A DNA stretch of 64,000 bases from positions 63,201,492 through 63,265,491 of the forward strand of contig NC_092497.1 in NCBI RefSeq assembly GCF_047495875.1. The letters run 5' to 3'. A program made the position numbers and the translations under genes. The stretch comes from Pithys albifrons albifrons. Its lineage: Eukaryota; Chordata; Aves; Passeriformes; Thamnophilidae. Positions 14,101 through 34,174 of the stretch are shown here, piece by piece. The first letter of the stretch is position 1; every line of letters begins with the position of its first letter. The notes under the pieces are model-generated. The model made no database searches. It worked only from the letters and a program-made list of their open reading frames with translations, and had not been told where the DNA came from.

Positions 14101-15799
14101 TAATTTTCAGTTTAAAAAATACTAGGTTGAATTTTGGTTAGCATTGCCAAAAGTGTCACTGCATGTATTCTATATGTGGTAGTTTGACAATGAACTGCAG
14201 TCTGTGTATTCTTTTAACTGTGACTCTTTGGAGTTTGTGATATTTATATAACAGGAGTTAGGTCCTCATGTTATATATATGTATTTTAAAGCCAATAATT
14301 CATTTTAAAAAACAAGATGAAAAATATGTGCCCTTAAAAGGGACTTAGAAGACATTTCAGAATATTTTGATCAGATGTAAAAATGAGTGTGGCATTTGGG
14401 TACTTTCCGTGTGTTGTCTTTTCTCTGGTTAAATTGCAACTTCTGCATATTATGACACATCAGTCTTCTTTAAATGACAGATTTTGCATGAGGTCACTGT
14501 TGGTTTGAAAATAGCTGTTGGATTAATCTGCTGTTTTAATTGCAGCATTATTGGTTTGTGACCAGCTTAATAAGTTACGTGATAGATACAGATTTTCCTG
14601 AATTTTGTTGCTCCTGTTCTTGCATTTAGATTTTTAAAAAAGCTCCTAACGGATGGGTTTGCTCCTCATTTAGGGGAAGGGTTTGAGTAGCGCCATCTGC
14701 TGTAGCTTTCTGGTCGGCTCAGTGAAAATACAGCAATACCAGGTCTTGTAGCAGAACCCCACTAGCAGTAGAAATTGCAGTAGAAATTGCATTATGCTCG
14801 AAAAACACATGCCTGAGGAGAGGAGGAAATAGAAGGATGGACTGGAGATGTAGCTGGAAAGACCAGAATTGGTCTTGGCAACCTAAATCTGCTGTCTGTG
14901 GTTTTGTTGAAGAATGTTCCTGAGCTCCCAGACACTACAGAGCACTCTCGTACTGACCTCTCCCGTGACCTGGCAGCCCTGCACGAGATCTGCGTGGCAC
15001 ACTCGGATGAGCTCCGGACGCTCAGCAACGAGCGAGGTGTGATGCAGGTAAGGTACCACAGGGGTTAATGAGCACAGTACAGGTACAGGTGGCATGTCCT
15101 GAGTTACTGCCCCATACTGAGATTCTTTTGTAGTATTTCTGTAGCAGTGTGACTGGTAAAACATTTTATAATACTTGCTTTTCACCAGGAAGTGGTCAGC
15201 TGTCCATCGTTTTGTTTATTCATGCAACAAAACTACGTAGGGGTATTTTTTTGAGTTTCCAGTTTTACTTTCTAGATGAAGCCTTAAACCTACAAAATTA
15301 CTTTCTCCTGAGAGGCTTTCTGCTGGGTCATTAGTTTTCATATCTTGGGGTTTTTCAGTTGAGAACTAAATTCCCTTTATTACCTCATTTATCATTGTTA
15401 GTTTGCCTGTAAACTTGGCAAATTCTGCTGGCAAACCCCAGCAGTGTGTTAGCTGTATGCTTTCTCTGTTAAACCACGAAGAAGCAGTAAGATCCATGGG
15501 CAGAGAGGCAAAGTTTGTAGCACTGTTTTAGACTTCTCTTACTGTCTAGGCAATGAGATGCTGCTTGTTTGAGGGGGGGGGGGGTTGGTGTTTTTTTAAT
15601 ATATTTAAACTACCTAGTCCCAGGTGAGATGGGCTGATGCTGAAAATACTGCTAAAGGGAGGACTGTTTTGTTTCCAGTAGCTAATGTGTGATTTTACTG
15701 ACTTTCTCTCTATAGCATGTTCTTAAGAAGCTCTTGGCCATTACTGAACTGCTACAACAAAAACAAAATCAGTATTCAGTGTCTAACAACATCAGGTAG
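2098..15799 (+). CDS. RASA1: RASA1 3' half: p120 Ras GTPase-activating protein, last 13 coding exons
   Basis: RASA1 is the cytosolic GAP that speeds GTP hydrolysis by Ras downstream of receptor tyrosine kinases. Thirteen exons join in phase: 2098-2175, 3226-3383, 3683-3759, 5807-5979, 6168-6327, 6494-6636, 7397-7512, 8675-8761, 11469-11536, 12792-12880, 13668-13745, 14913-15047, 15716-15799 (1446 nt, 481 aa plus TAG). All use AG/GT sites. The order is end of PH, C2, then the GAP domain. If the C-terminus matches human (1047 aa), the first residue here is 567, and the arginine finger (LFRATTLAS) falls at 789 and the second arginine (FLRLICPA) at 903, exactly the human catalytic positions. No frameshift or stop was seen. 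The N-terminal SH2-SH3-SH2 exons lie left of the window. CCNH follows tail-to-tail. Identification is from remembered human protein; very sure. Confidence 0.97.
3226..3383 (+). CDS. RASA1: RASA1 exon, first half of C2 domain
   Basis: Acceptor tgtttcag, donor GA|gtaagt, ends in phase 2. Encodes VSSLILHVEEAHTLPVKHF through the WSEEFVF strand, the core of the phospholipid-binding C2 domain. Confidence 0.95.
3683..3759 (+). CDS. RASA1: RASA1 exon, C2 domain
   Basis: Acceptor tttttttcctag, donor T|gtaagt. Encodes DDLSSDINRFEISLSNKTKK and the KDPD turn. The split codons at both ends agree with the neighbours. Confidence 0.94.
5807..5979 (+). CDS. RASA1: RASA1 exon, end of C2 and linker to GAP
   Basis: Acceptor tttccttaag, donor GAG|gtatga. 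Encodes MRCQLSRLQKGHATDEWF, the SLRVRARYSMEKIMPEEE linker and the start of the GAP helical region. Confidence 0.95.
6168..6327 (+). CDS. RASA1: RASA1 exon, GAP domain N-terminal helices
   Basis: Acceptor ttctttcag, donor GAAG|gtactg. Encodes LILQKELHVVYALSHVCGQD through NDREISMEG/D, just before the arginine-finger loop. Confidence 0.95.
6494..6636 (+). CDS. RASA1: RASA1 exon, arginine-finger loop
   Basis: Acceptor tttttttcag, donor GAG|gtgata. Encodes DEATTLFRATTLASTLMEQY; the R of LFR is the catalytic arginine finger (human R789). The finger is intact, so GAP activity should be retained. Confidence 0.96.
7397..7512 (+). CDS. RASA1: RASA1 exon, GAP domain
   Basis: Acceptor tctgttttag, donor CC|gtaagt. 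Encodes LNPSKLEKNEDVNTNLAHLL to EKIFMAAEILPP, with conservative changes from human. Confidence 0.95.
8675..8761 (+). CDS. RASA1: RASA1 exon, GAP domain
   Basis: Acceptor ctgtttcag, donor AG|gtaagt. Encodes TLRYIYGCLQKSVQNKWPAN and TTMRTRVVS, preceding the second catalytic motif. Confidence 0.94.
8997..9391 (+). mobile_element. Full-length composite tRNA-Gln/5S-rRNA SINE, copy A
   Basis: Element body about 9018-9380, in a RASA1 intron. The head (about 9021-9096) has a tRNA-Gln(CTG)-like anticodon arm (CTCTGGACTCTGAATCC) and T-arm. It is followed by a segment like the middle of 5S rRNA (about 9134-9180, CTCAGCAGGGTCAGCC), then a unique body and a CATA-rich tail. An 11-bp direct repeat with one mismatch flanks it (agccttactta at 9007-9017, agctttactta at 9381-9391), the mark of target-primed insertion. 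The same element occurs near 26.95 and 39.2 kb. It is not a functional tRNA gene. Confidence 0.8.
11469..11536 (+). CDS. RASA1: RASA1 exon, second catalytic arginine
   Basis: Acceptor tcatttcag, donor TCAG|gtgact. Encodes GFVFLRLICPAILNPRMFNI; the R of FLR corresponds to human R903, and LICPAI is the RasGAP signature. Confidence 0.96.
12241..12379 (-). mobile_element. TguSINE1-type SINE (tRNA-Ile head, CR1 tail)
   Basis: On the - strand it begins with a decayed tRNA-Ile(AAT)-like head (about 12306-12379: TTAGTTCAGTTGGTTAAAAC ... AATAATGCCAAGGTC). It then passes into a CR1 3' tail (GTTGGACTCGATGATCCTTG ... CTGTGATTCA). That architecture is the one described for TguSINE1 in zebra finch. Family assignment is from memory of the architecture, not from alignment. 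Confidence 0.7.
12792..12880 (+). CDS. RASA1: RASA1 exon, GAP domain
   Basis: Acceptor attgctgccag, donor AAG|gtgaat. Encodes SPSPTAARTLTLVAKSVQNL then ANLVEFGAK. Confidence 0.95.
13668..13745 (+). CDS. RASA1: RASA1 exon, GAP domain
   Basis: 26 codons, phase 0. Acceptor attatcag, donor GGG|gtaagt. Encodes EPYMEGVNPFIKSNKHRMIM and FLDELG. Confidence 0.95.
13831..14037 (+). pseudogene. Possible fossil of a protein-kinase catalytic loop
   Basis: A 68-codon open frame in the RASA1 intron contains HSELKPSNIFLD. This closely resembles the HRDLKPxNIFL catalytic loop of eIF2-alpha/PLK/NEK-type kinases. About 14 residues later comes KLKIDFIATRLE, like KIGDFGLATRLE (DFG segment) with one glycine missing. 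FLH before the loop resembles the usual YLH. The catalytic Asp is replaced by Glu and no other kinase subdomain was found. Either a decayed retrocopy fragment or chance similarity in intronic sequence. Confidence 0.3.
14913..15047 (+). CDS. RASA1: RASA1 exon, C-terminal part of GAP domain
   Basis: 45 codons, phase 0. Acceptor gttgaag, donor CAG|gtaagg. Encodes NVPELPDTTEHSRTDLSRDL through SDELRTLSNERGVMQ. Human has AQ where this has VM near the end. Confidence 0.95.
15716..15799 (+). CDS. RASA1: RASA1 terminal coding exon
   Basis: Acceptor ctctctatag, 27 codons and TAG. Encodes HVLKKLLAITELLQQKQNQY then SVSNNIR; human ends TKTNDVR. The extreme C-terminus is the most variable part. Confidence 0.96.
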   Translation, partial: HVLKKLLAITELLQQKQNQYSVSNNIR

Positions 15800-16690
15800 C
15801 AGCCCTCTACCTGAACTCTGCATGGATCCCGCATGCCCAACATGGCAACTCAAACCAGTATCACTTTCTTCTTGCTCTTGCCAAAAATAGCACACCCTTG
15901 TCACGTTCCCAGTGATGTGTGAACTATGCAAAAAGAAAACAAAGATCCTGTTGGTGAATGATTGTACCAGCAGCTTTTTTAAGCTATCTGTGCAGGACAT
16001 TTGCACTTTTTTTTTCCACTTGGAAACAGTTTTCACAACCTCTGAGCCTTGGTGTACAGTTCACCTTCTGCAGTGAAAATGCTGTGACTGTCTTGGACTT
16101 TGAAAATTATTTTCAGCACCTCTGATTGCCAAAGTTTTTGCTGTCTGGTTGGAAAACAATTATCAACTGACATGAGAAGAAATGTGTTGTTCTGACAACC
16201 ACCTATAACTGGATAACATTTCTTACTGTAATTTCTGACTGGTTAGAATAATTATGACTTTTGACTGTTTCAACCACTTTTAACTTGTATTTACAGTTTC
16301 CAGAATTTGATGTTATGGTAGCAACAATCTTTACTGAACACTTTTTATACCATGCTGTTTCTCTGGCTGGAATTACATTGAAAGAGAATATGCAGAATGG
16401 GTCTTGTCAGCTTTATTTTTTTGACGTGCCACTGATTCAGTCTGAATAGTTCTTCCATCAAGAACTGTATATGCAGATAAATCACAATGCTTTTGTAAAA
16501 TGTTTACAACAGTAAATAATTTGAATTCAGTAAATTTATTGATCATTGTATCAGACATGCATGCATTCATTAAACCATTTTATAAAATAGGTATTGTTTG
16601 GTCTTTTGTGTACTGTAAGTCTAGCATAAATATTATTTTTATAAGTGAAAAATAAGTTTTTTAAAATAAATCAAGCTGCATATCAACTCT
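15800..16690 (+). other. RASA1: RASA1 3' UTR
   Basis: AT-rich sequence after the stop with no protein-like frame. It ends near the canonical AATAAA at 16665-16670, giving a UTR of about 0.9 kb. Further AATAAA-like sites at about 17.09 and 17.57 kb could serve longer transcripts. Confidence 0.65.
16665..16670 (+). terminator. RASA1: RASA1 poly(A) signal
   Basis: Canonical AATAAA about 870 nt after the RASA1 stop codon. Confidence 0.6.
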
Positions 16691-16867
16691 ATGAAAACTT
16701 GCTAACTTTGGCTGCTGTGGAAATTTTTTAGTGTCTGCACCTGGGGTGTACTTTAGAATGTTCACAGTGTCATCCTCAGAACAGCATTACCTTGTCCATA
16801 CGCCTTACTTTGTACACCACAGGGTGAGAAAGTAGATTTTAAAACATCTTGGGTAGGCTGAGATGTA

Positions 16868-16998
16868 ATAAAAAGAAATTCTTTCTTTCACTGCCAGAAG
16901 CTGGGGATCCCCTATTCATGGAAGCCTTCAAGGCCAGGTTGGATGGGGCTTGGACGAACCTGATCTGGTGGCAAGTGTCCCTGCCCCTGGCATTGCCA
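16868..16998 (+). mobile_element. CR1 retroposon fragment
   Basis: Contains gaagccttcaaggccaggtt and tggatggggcttggacgaac, a stretch typical of CR1 3' regions. The terminal 8-bp repeats are missing, so the end is truncated. It lies between the RASA1 and CCNH poly(A) sites. Confidence 0.75.
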
Positions 16999-17709
16999 CA
17001 AACTATTTGAAAAACTGAAAAGTAAAATGTGCTGTTGAGTCAGAGGATATTTCCAGCATGTGTGACTTTTCTAGGCAGTGATCTAGTAATAGGGAATAAA
17101 AGGATGCTGAGATTTACTAACAAGACTAATGAGATAAACACTTAACTGATTTTATCATATGAACACTGTTGTTACACCCTTAGAACATCTCACTGCTTCT
17201 CCTGTCCATCAGAACTGCTGTTTCAATTAACTGTCACATGAAATCAGACTTTACTTTTAGGTCTTTGCTGTACTTATTATAGTGGCTCTTGCTGTGCTGC
17301 CTGGTCAGCAGCTGGAACAGCTCCCTGGAAAGGAGCCCAGTGCTGCAGCTGAGAACTCCAGAGTGTACAAAATGGGTTATTTTGTGGAGTGAGGTGGCTG
17401 GGTGTAGGCAGTGTAACATGGCAGGAATACAAACTGGAGAACAGATGTGCCTGGCTCATCTACCTGTTACATACAAAATGCAGCAAAGGGAATGGAACTG
17501 GGCAATGCTGCTGCATTTAGGGGTGTGCACTGTGGCATCATTTGTGTTTGAATAGGGAAAAGAAAATAAATTAGTGGATGCCCTGCTCTGTCCTTACACT
17601 TCACCTACAGCAAACTGTTCCCAAACGAGAAACAAATGCAGATTTCTAAGAGCAAGTATTTCTTGTTAATATTTGACCTTTAATGGATGAGAGTTTAATA
17701 GAACAACTC

Positions 17710-17868
17710 AGTCTTTTAGTAAAATAAGTGGGTTTATTGAGAAGATAAAAAATAACAACGTAAAAGCCACCATGACACAGAGTAAGAATCCTATGGCAGG
17801 CAGAGTCACATCTGACACCAAACTAATTCCTGCAGTGGTAGGGAGTCCATCTTCCTTCAAGGCAAGTC
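17710..17868 (-). other. CCNH: CCNH 3' UTR
   Basis: Follows the CCNH stop on -. The AATAAA (reverse complement at 17733-17738) sets a 3' end near 17.71-17.72 kb. Convergent with RASA1, whose likely 3' end is about 1 kb away. Confidence 0.7.
17733..17738 (-). terminator. CCNH: CCNH poly(A) signal
   Basis: AATAAA on the - strand, about 130 nt after the CCNH stop codon. Confidence 0.65.
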
Positions 17869-27827
<9,959 letters not shown>

Positions 27828-28039
27828 GGCTGGGAACCCGCGCGGCCGCAGAACCCGCCTGTGGAACGCTCCGGTGGAACACCCCGGTCCGGTTGAACAG
27901 GCTCTGGAACACTCCGATCCGGTGGGACGCGCCCGCGGAACGCCCCTAAACGGCCACCCCGCGCGGGGCCCGCCGTGAGCCGCCCAGCGCCGGGAGGCGG
28001 AGCCGGAAACGCTCCCGCTGTAATGACGGGAGCTCTGGC

Positions 28040-28152
28040 GACACAAAGCACGACACAGACCCGCGGACACAGAGCACAAGACACGCCCCCAGATGCAGAT
28101 CGCGGCACAGCTGCCCCCAGATACAAAGCACAGCACATGCCCCAGACACAGC
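28040..28152 (-). repeat. Imperfect minisatellite upstream of CCNH
   Basis: About three degenerate units of roughly 36 bp built on gacacagagcaca / cccccagatgcaga / cccccagatacaaag. Seen by eye; the unit length is approximate. Confidence 0.5.
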
Positions 28153-28338
28153 AGAGCCGTCCCCGGGCACGGACGGGCTGCGGCGGGAGGGAAGCGCTTT
28201 CTCTCCGCTTTCCCTCGGCTGTGCCTGCGGAGTTCCAGGTGCCTCGGATTCCCTCCGTGCTCTGGCTCCGCCCAAAGACCCTTCGCATGTAAGATCCGGC
28301 TGATTTCAGAAAGCAGCGTTTCACATTATCCACGCTTA

Positions 28339-28800
28339 TCATAGAATCACAGAATCATAGAATCGATTGGGCTGGAAAAGACCTCCAAGATCATCAAGTC
28401 CAACCCTTGGTCCAACTCCAGTCCATTTACCAGATCATGGCACTCAGTGCCATGTCCAATCTCAGTTTAAAAACCTCCAGGGATGGGGAATCTACCTCCT
28501 CTCTAGGCAGCCCATTCCAATGCCTGAGCACTCTCTCTGCAAAGAAGTTTTTTCTGCTCTCCAACTTCAATTTCCCCTGGCAGAGCTTGAGCCCATCGTG
28601 CCCCCTTGTCCTATTGCTGAGTGCCTGGGAGAAGAGACCAACCCCCACCTGGCCAGAACTTCCCTTCAGGGAGTTCTAAACAGTGCTGAGGTCACCTCTG
28701 AGCCTCCTCTTCTCCAGGCTAAACAGTCCCAGCTCCTTCAGCCTCTCCCCATAGGACTTGTGCTCCAGTCCCTTCACCAGACTCGTTGCTCCTCTCTGGA
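28339..28800 (-). mobile_element. CR1 retroposon, 5'-truncated
   Basis: The left end is the inverted CR1 terminus (tcatagaatcacagaatcat). On - the body reads like CR1 3' UTR sequence, with GATGATCTTGGAGGTCTTTT. Same subfamily as the copy at about 56.3 kb. It sits against the CCNH CpG island. Confidence 0.88.
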
Positions 28801-29825
28801 AGAGGAATCGACTAACTTTGCTTCAATTGACAAACTTTACATGTTACTGAGCTGTGTGAGGAGAGTGTGTGGAGCACATGTGGCTGTCAGAGATTTGTGG
28901 TTAAAATGTTCCTCACAGGCTGACATATCAAAGATCCTTTTCCTGAACTACACGGAGGATACTTTTTTTTCACTAAAGCCCTTTTCTGTACTCACAACAC
29001 AATTTGAATATATTATCACCAAAGCAGTTAATACAGAAATACTGCAGTGTGATTTTTGTGCAAATAACAAGGTCTGCAAAGAATGGTATAGAATTGTCAT
29101 GGGTACTAAAAAACTCTTGCTTGAATTTTCCTATTTTCTACATTTTCTGCCTAAAGCCTCTTACTTTCAAAGGTTGTGGTGGCTTGAGGAGAGGGAGGCC
29201 CTTTTCCTAGGCCAGGAGAATTCCTCACTTTCTTTGACAGACATCTTGTTTTGTTTTGTTTTTTTAAACTGAGGCAAGAATACACTAATAAGGTGCAGAA
29301 TAAGTATAGAATATTTTTTGAAAGATAACTACAAGAACTGATTTTTTTGAAAACTGAAGTCTAAAGCTTTAAAATACATCAACCTAATTGTGAAATCCAG
29401 AACTGTGTTAGGTGAAATATCCATAGCCAGCCATGAACTTAGAGAGACAGTCACCTAAGGTAGCTGCATGAATGAAAAGTTGGTGGCTCAGTTTGGTCAA
29501 ATATAAATGTTTGCACTCTGTGTTTTGTTCTGGTTGTAAACATGACATGTGCAGGGATATTTGTTCAGAATTATGCAAATAACAAGGTAACAGAGCAAAA
29601 CTTATGAGCTATTAAGGGCAATCCAGTTGGCATTTTAAAATGTCCTTAGCCATTTTTCAGAAAAATTGCCCGAAAGTGTAAATAATATCCACTGCCTAAA
29701 TATGATCAACAGAGCATGATTTGCCTGGTTGTATCAACGTGTGCCACAAAGGTATTGTTCCTGATGTTTTTACGACAGCCATGGCTGCTGTAAATTTTCT
29801 TTTTTTCTCTCTTTGGGGAATACAG
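28801..29825 (+). other. Intergenic, nothing recognised
   Basis: AT-rich. The long open frame running in from the left is CR1 antisense sequence and is not protein-like. No convincing exon pairs with the terminal exon that follows. Confidence 0.5.
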
Positions 29826-29935
29826 GGATCCAGAATCTCTTGGAACATCTGGAAGGGACTAAGAAGGATGAAGAAGCACTAAACACACCACCTAAAAAGG
29901 GAAAGATACCTAAAGCCCAGAGGCTTGCCCTGTAA
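29826..29935 (+). CDS. Candidate 3' terminal coding exon of an unidentified gene
   Basis: A pyrimidine-rich stretch and acceptor (ctctctttggggaatacag) precede a frame of 35 codons ending LALTAA in reading order. It is a charged, protein-like tail: IQNLLEHLEGTKKDEEAL then NTPPKKGKIPKAQRLAL, stop TAA at 29933-29935. AATAAA follows at 29950-29955, with a GT-rich stretch after it. This looks like a real last exon ending in a basic C-terminus. I do not recognise the protein and found no upstream exon here, so it may be an exon-scale duplication or a lost gene's remnant. Confidence 0.35.
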
Positions 29936-29949
29936 AGTTTAATGTTGAA

Positions 29950-29955
29950 AATAAA
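29950..29955 (+). terminator. Poly(A) signal of the candidate terminal exon
   Basis: AATAAA 15 nt after the TAA stop, followed about 25 nt later by gatgttggtagtgt, a GT-rich downstream element. Confidence 0.4.
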
Positions 29956-30267
29956 CACTCATAAAACCATTCAACTTTGATGTTGGTAGTGTCCTCTAAA
30001 AGAATATGGGAGAAAGAGGATTGTAAACACAAGTTCACAGCCATTCAGTTGAGTTGTCATAATACAGCTAAATCAACATAATTAATTTCATAATTTTTAT
30101 TATTATTATAATTACTAGCTTTAATATTAAGCCTAACTGCAGATTCAAACTAGCCTAAAATGTGTTGGTGATATACTCAAAGATGGCGTGTAACAGTTTG
30201 TTTTGGATACATGCCCGGAATAAAGATAAATACACACAATAACAATTATAAATTGTTTTTTTTATTA

Positions 30268-30974
30268 TGATACCAGTTCGTGGAAGTAAAACAAGAGTAA
30301 ATTTCTTAATATTTGTTAAGACAGGTTAGCAAAGAGAGACTAGAAGAACCAAAATTCTTAATACTCATAAAGGATACAAAAGGATACTGTATTGTTGAGA
30401 ATAGTTGATGCTGCAGCAGTTACTTCCTATCCCTGATGCTTACTCGAGCAGACAGGCCAGGACTACCAGGATGGCAGAAGTTGGACGGCATCCATGCTTA
30501 GCAGGCGTCCCCGTGGAGCTAACATGGACTCGGTGGAAGGATGGGTGTTGCTCAGCTCCCCCACTCCTGTGTCCTTATATATCGACTACTCATTACACTA
30601 CGTAGGGCCAGTACACAGTATAAGGTGCTGCCTGGGAGGCAGCCAAACGCTGCCTATTAATTAGATAAGTGGCAACAGTCTGCACATGCTCGCCTGTTGG
30701 ATAGTGGTCATAGGACCCCTGCCCACCTATTCTTCCTCCCATCATCAGCTTCCTCATCCCCCTGTACTGACCTTCATCACTGTGTTCTCATGCATGCAGC
30801 CAAGTCAGAGAGGAACACAGCCTCGATAATGGAGAACATCTAGCGTTATACAGTTACTTTGTATACTACTTTGCTTAGTTTCCCAGCACCTACTTTTGTA
30901 CTTTCTCACTCCTCTATGCTCCATTGATCACGTCAATTAAAAGCACTCCCCTTACATGGGGTCAACCTTTTTCA
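30268..30974 (-). mobile_element. Probable solo LTR
   Basis: TG...CA-bounded segment whose - strand carries a TATA-like ATATATAAGG (30574-30583), short GC-richer sequence after it and an AT-rich 3' third. The composition differs from the flanks. No coding region and no clear target-site duplication. Boundaries are approximate. Confidence 0.45.
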
Positions 30975-33890
30975 GGGTCCTGGAGAGAATTAAAAGGTTT
31001 CAAGGGGAAACATATAAACTGAGTAACACTTGGTGTTCATATTTTCTACATTTAATACTACTGAGGATTTATCAGTAGTCCTAAATTTAATGTTTTAAGT
31101 AGTAATCTCACTTTTTGATTATATTAATATTGTAGGGACTTCTTGATTTTGCAGTGCTTGGCTATCGATTGTCCTAACACTGAAACTAGTTAAAATCAGA
31201 TTCTTACCTTTGTTGCTGGTACGAAGTGGTACTTTTTTTTTATTTGATCTCACTGATATCAGTGAGATTATTTCATCTAAGAAGCCTTATTCGCTATTCC
31301 TAAAATGTCTTTTTTTTCTTCAAAGCAGTACAAAAAATGTATGCATATATAGCTATAATCCACTTCTTATATTGAATATGCAATAGAGGGGCATAAACTT
31401 TAAGATTCTCAGCAGCTTCTTTATACAGTTTTCCAGAGTGGGCAAAGTCTTCCAGTGATTTTGACAGTTAAGACAATATTGATTTTTTAAGTGTCTTACA
31501 AAAAGGTTATGATCATGAAAAGCCAAAATAATATGTAAGTAAATTTGAGATGCAGGTCTGGACCTGACTTGTGTCAGAATGTAGTGCTCAGAGCTGGGAC
31601 TTTGGTTCACTTTTACATAAAGGGAAAAAGTTCTTGCAAAGATAAGGTTTGATGTGAGCTCCCCTAAATTTCAGGTTTATTTCCAGCTGCAGTTCTTTCT
31701 GAGACCTTACTACAAATTGCTATGTCATTGGACAGTGATTGGAAAGTTCAAAGGTGAGTTGCATTTGCTAAACATATGTCAGTCACATTGACTGCATGTA
31801 CAGCCTGCAGAGATCCATGAGCAGTCTCTCCTGTCCTAAGACATAAAAATACTGAAAGTTGAAGTTACTTTATATGACTATTTTATGTGCTTTTGTTCAG
31901 GGTATTCTAAGAAGCCTTTACATGTGAGTATCTCATATATGAAAGTGTGATGTGCGAGTCACATCCTTCCACTCATGAGAGTTTTTGCCCTCTCCTCTAA
32001 ATGCTGCAGGTAGTGGAGTTTGATGCTATGCATCTGATTCTGAATCTTTAGTACCTGATGGAATTGCAGCAAGCCATGGCAATTGGAAACATCTGAAAAT
32101 TGAAAAATGATTCTTAGACCATAATAAGGAAAGGTGTTTTTCCTATGAAGAAGTTGCTGCTTTCACTTTGTTGTGGGACAAAGTGGACTTAGAGACTGGG
32201 ATAGGAATTCATCATCTCTTCCACTAGCATTATTACAGAGGAAAGTGATTCTTTGTATCTTTAAATAAATGAAATAAAATTATATCCAAATGAGGAACTT
32301 CTCTGTGCTGACAGTGGAACTGAGAGAATCGAAACTCCTTTTTTAAATTAATACAGTTTGGCAGTTTGTATTATGGAGTTTGTGAAGCTTACTCTACTCT
32401 TTTTACATAGTTCCTTATTACCTGCATCATCTCTGTGTTGTGTGGGAATTCATAATTTCTATTCTGCTCCGTGGCATTGTGGAAGTTGTTCTTTGCTGGA
32501 TTTGTGGAAGTAGCTCTTCAGAGTTCAGTGTTGTATAAGTGTATTTAGTTATGGGGGGGGGTTTCTTACACTTAAACTTCTTCATTGCATTAAATTTTGC
32601 AAGACAATATTTTCTTCTTTCTTGTCTGTAGGATATGGTGAAATGAAGGAACCGGATCTCTGTTAAACTAAAGTGCCTGAAATAACTGTAACATGAGGGA
32701 GTCTGATGAAGGCTGGCAAATGCTTGTATGACTTCCTTGGAAAGATATGTAGAAAATGAATGAGGAATCTGAGAAACAGATGCACCAAAATTGTCAGGCA
32801 AATTGGATGATATGAAACCTCTTACACAAAGGATGGTTCTAATCTATTACTCAAAATACACTATTAAGTTATGCCCATCAGGGAGTAATTTTCTGATGGC
32901 TAAATAACTACTAACTGTGCATGTAAAATTTGCTGACCTAACCACTGCCCTTAGAACGCAGGAGGCTGCAAGAAATGGAATAGATGTTCCTTCTCTTACT
33001 CAAAAACATCTTTCATGCTGGAAAGAGGGCTTGGGTTGCAGAAATGGGGTGAGAACCTTATGAAAGTGCTTTTGCAAATTTGAAACTTTAACTGTGCTGC
33101 CTCATGTTCACTGTCACCTTTTGTACAGCAAAACACTTCCTTGGCAACAAGGAGGAGGAAAAGTTTAGAGAGGCAAGCAGGGCACAGGTCTTCAGCAGCT
33201 TGGACTGTGACATTCCTAGAGAACCCTTGGTTTGCAATGAATATTGTGGAAGAGATTCTCCTCAACCCAGAGTTTTCATAGGAAAGAAATCCCATCAGTC
33301 CCAACAGACTGATGGAGAAGAAATATCATCAGAAATATAAGTGGTTCACAAAAAGATTTACAGTTTTCTTTTGGCTGTGGGGAAAGAGGTAAGTTGTCTG
33401 TGACTCTGTGTGTCTGAAGGGCCCTGAATTGCTAACAGGGCATTCTGATGGTCATTACATTAATCTCTTAAGTATTTTCTCCTCAATATCAAATAATTAA
33501 CAGTTTCAGAATTGTTTCTACAAAAACATCAAACATATATCATGAGTTCAGAGAAGACAATGTCCAATTAGTTGTGCCATTTCTTGAAAATAGGCCTGAC
33601 TTGTGACATAGGAATACTTTGTCATGGCAAGCTGGCTTACTACTTGGCATTGCCTGTGTTTACTCTTGTATTATTAAACCAGGAGCAATGAAATTATTTT
33701 AATTATTTCAAAAATTATTACATAATGACAAAATCATAGATTGGTTCCTAAATCAATGTTTCATGCTTTAAGAGAGTTATTCCTTCTCACCCCTTCCAAT
33801 ATATCCTGAGAGCTCCTTATTTTTTATTTCTTTCTCATAGAACCATTGATCATGTTACTGATTTCCACTTGGGCACTGAGGTGATGCTTT
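30975..33890 (+). other. Intergenic, nothing recognised
   Basis: AT-rich sequence. A 124-codon open frame on - at 32427-32801 has no recognisable domain and does not look like a coding exon. Confidence 0.5.
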
Positions 33891-34170
33891 CAAGGTAGCC
33901 ACCTAGCCACTTCCTCATCCATCCACCTAACTCATCTCATTCCAAATTAGGTGGAAGAATAGTGTGGGGGACTGTGTCAACACCCTTACAGATGTCCAGG
34001 TACATGATGCCTTTAGCCTTTTCCTTTCTGTTGATGCTGGCACTCTTCTGTCACTGAAGGCCATTAAATTAATCGTGTGTGATTAGCCAATGTTGGAGGT
34101 GTGTTGACTGTCTTTAACCACTTCCCCGTCTTTCATGTGTGTCCATATATCATCTAGGAGGTTCAGGAGA
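33890..34170 (-). mobile_element. Decayed LINE (CR1-like) reverse-transcriptase fragment
   Basis: On - the sequence translates to a degraded YLDICKGVDTVPHTIL, recognisable as the YLDFSKAFDTVPH motif of LINE reverse transcriptases. Heavily mutated and without open frame. Confidence 0.55.
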
Positions 34171-34174
34171 ATTG

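Noticed and set aside
15572..15584. Run of 12 G in a RASA1 intron
   Set aside because: Ordinary homopolymer; nothing else around it suggests function.
28367..29272. 301-codon open frame on +
   Set aside because: Its first half is antisense CR1 retroposon sequence and the rest lacks any domain or codon-use signal.
32427..32801. 124-codon open frame on -
   Set aside because: No domain, no splice or promoter context; length is compatible with chance in AT-rich DNA.
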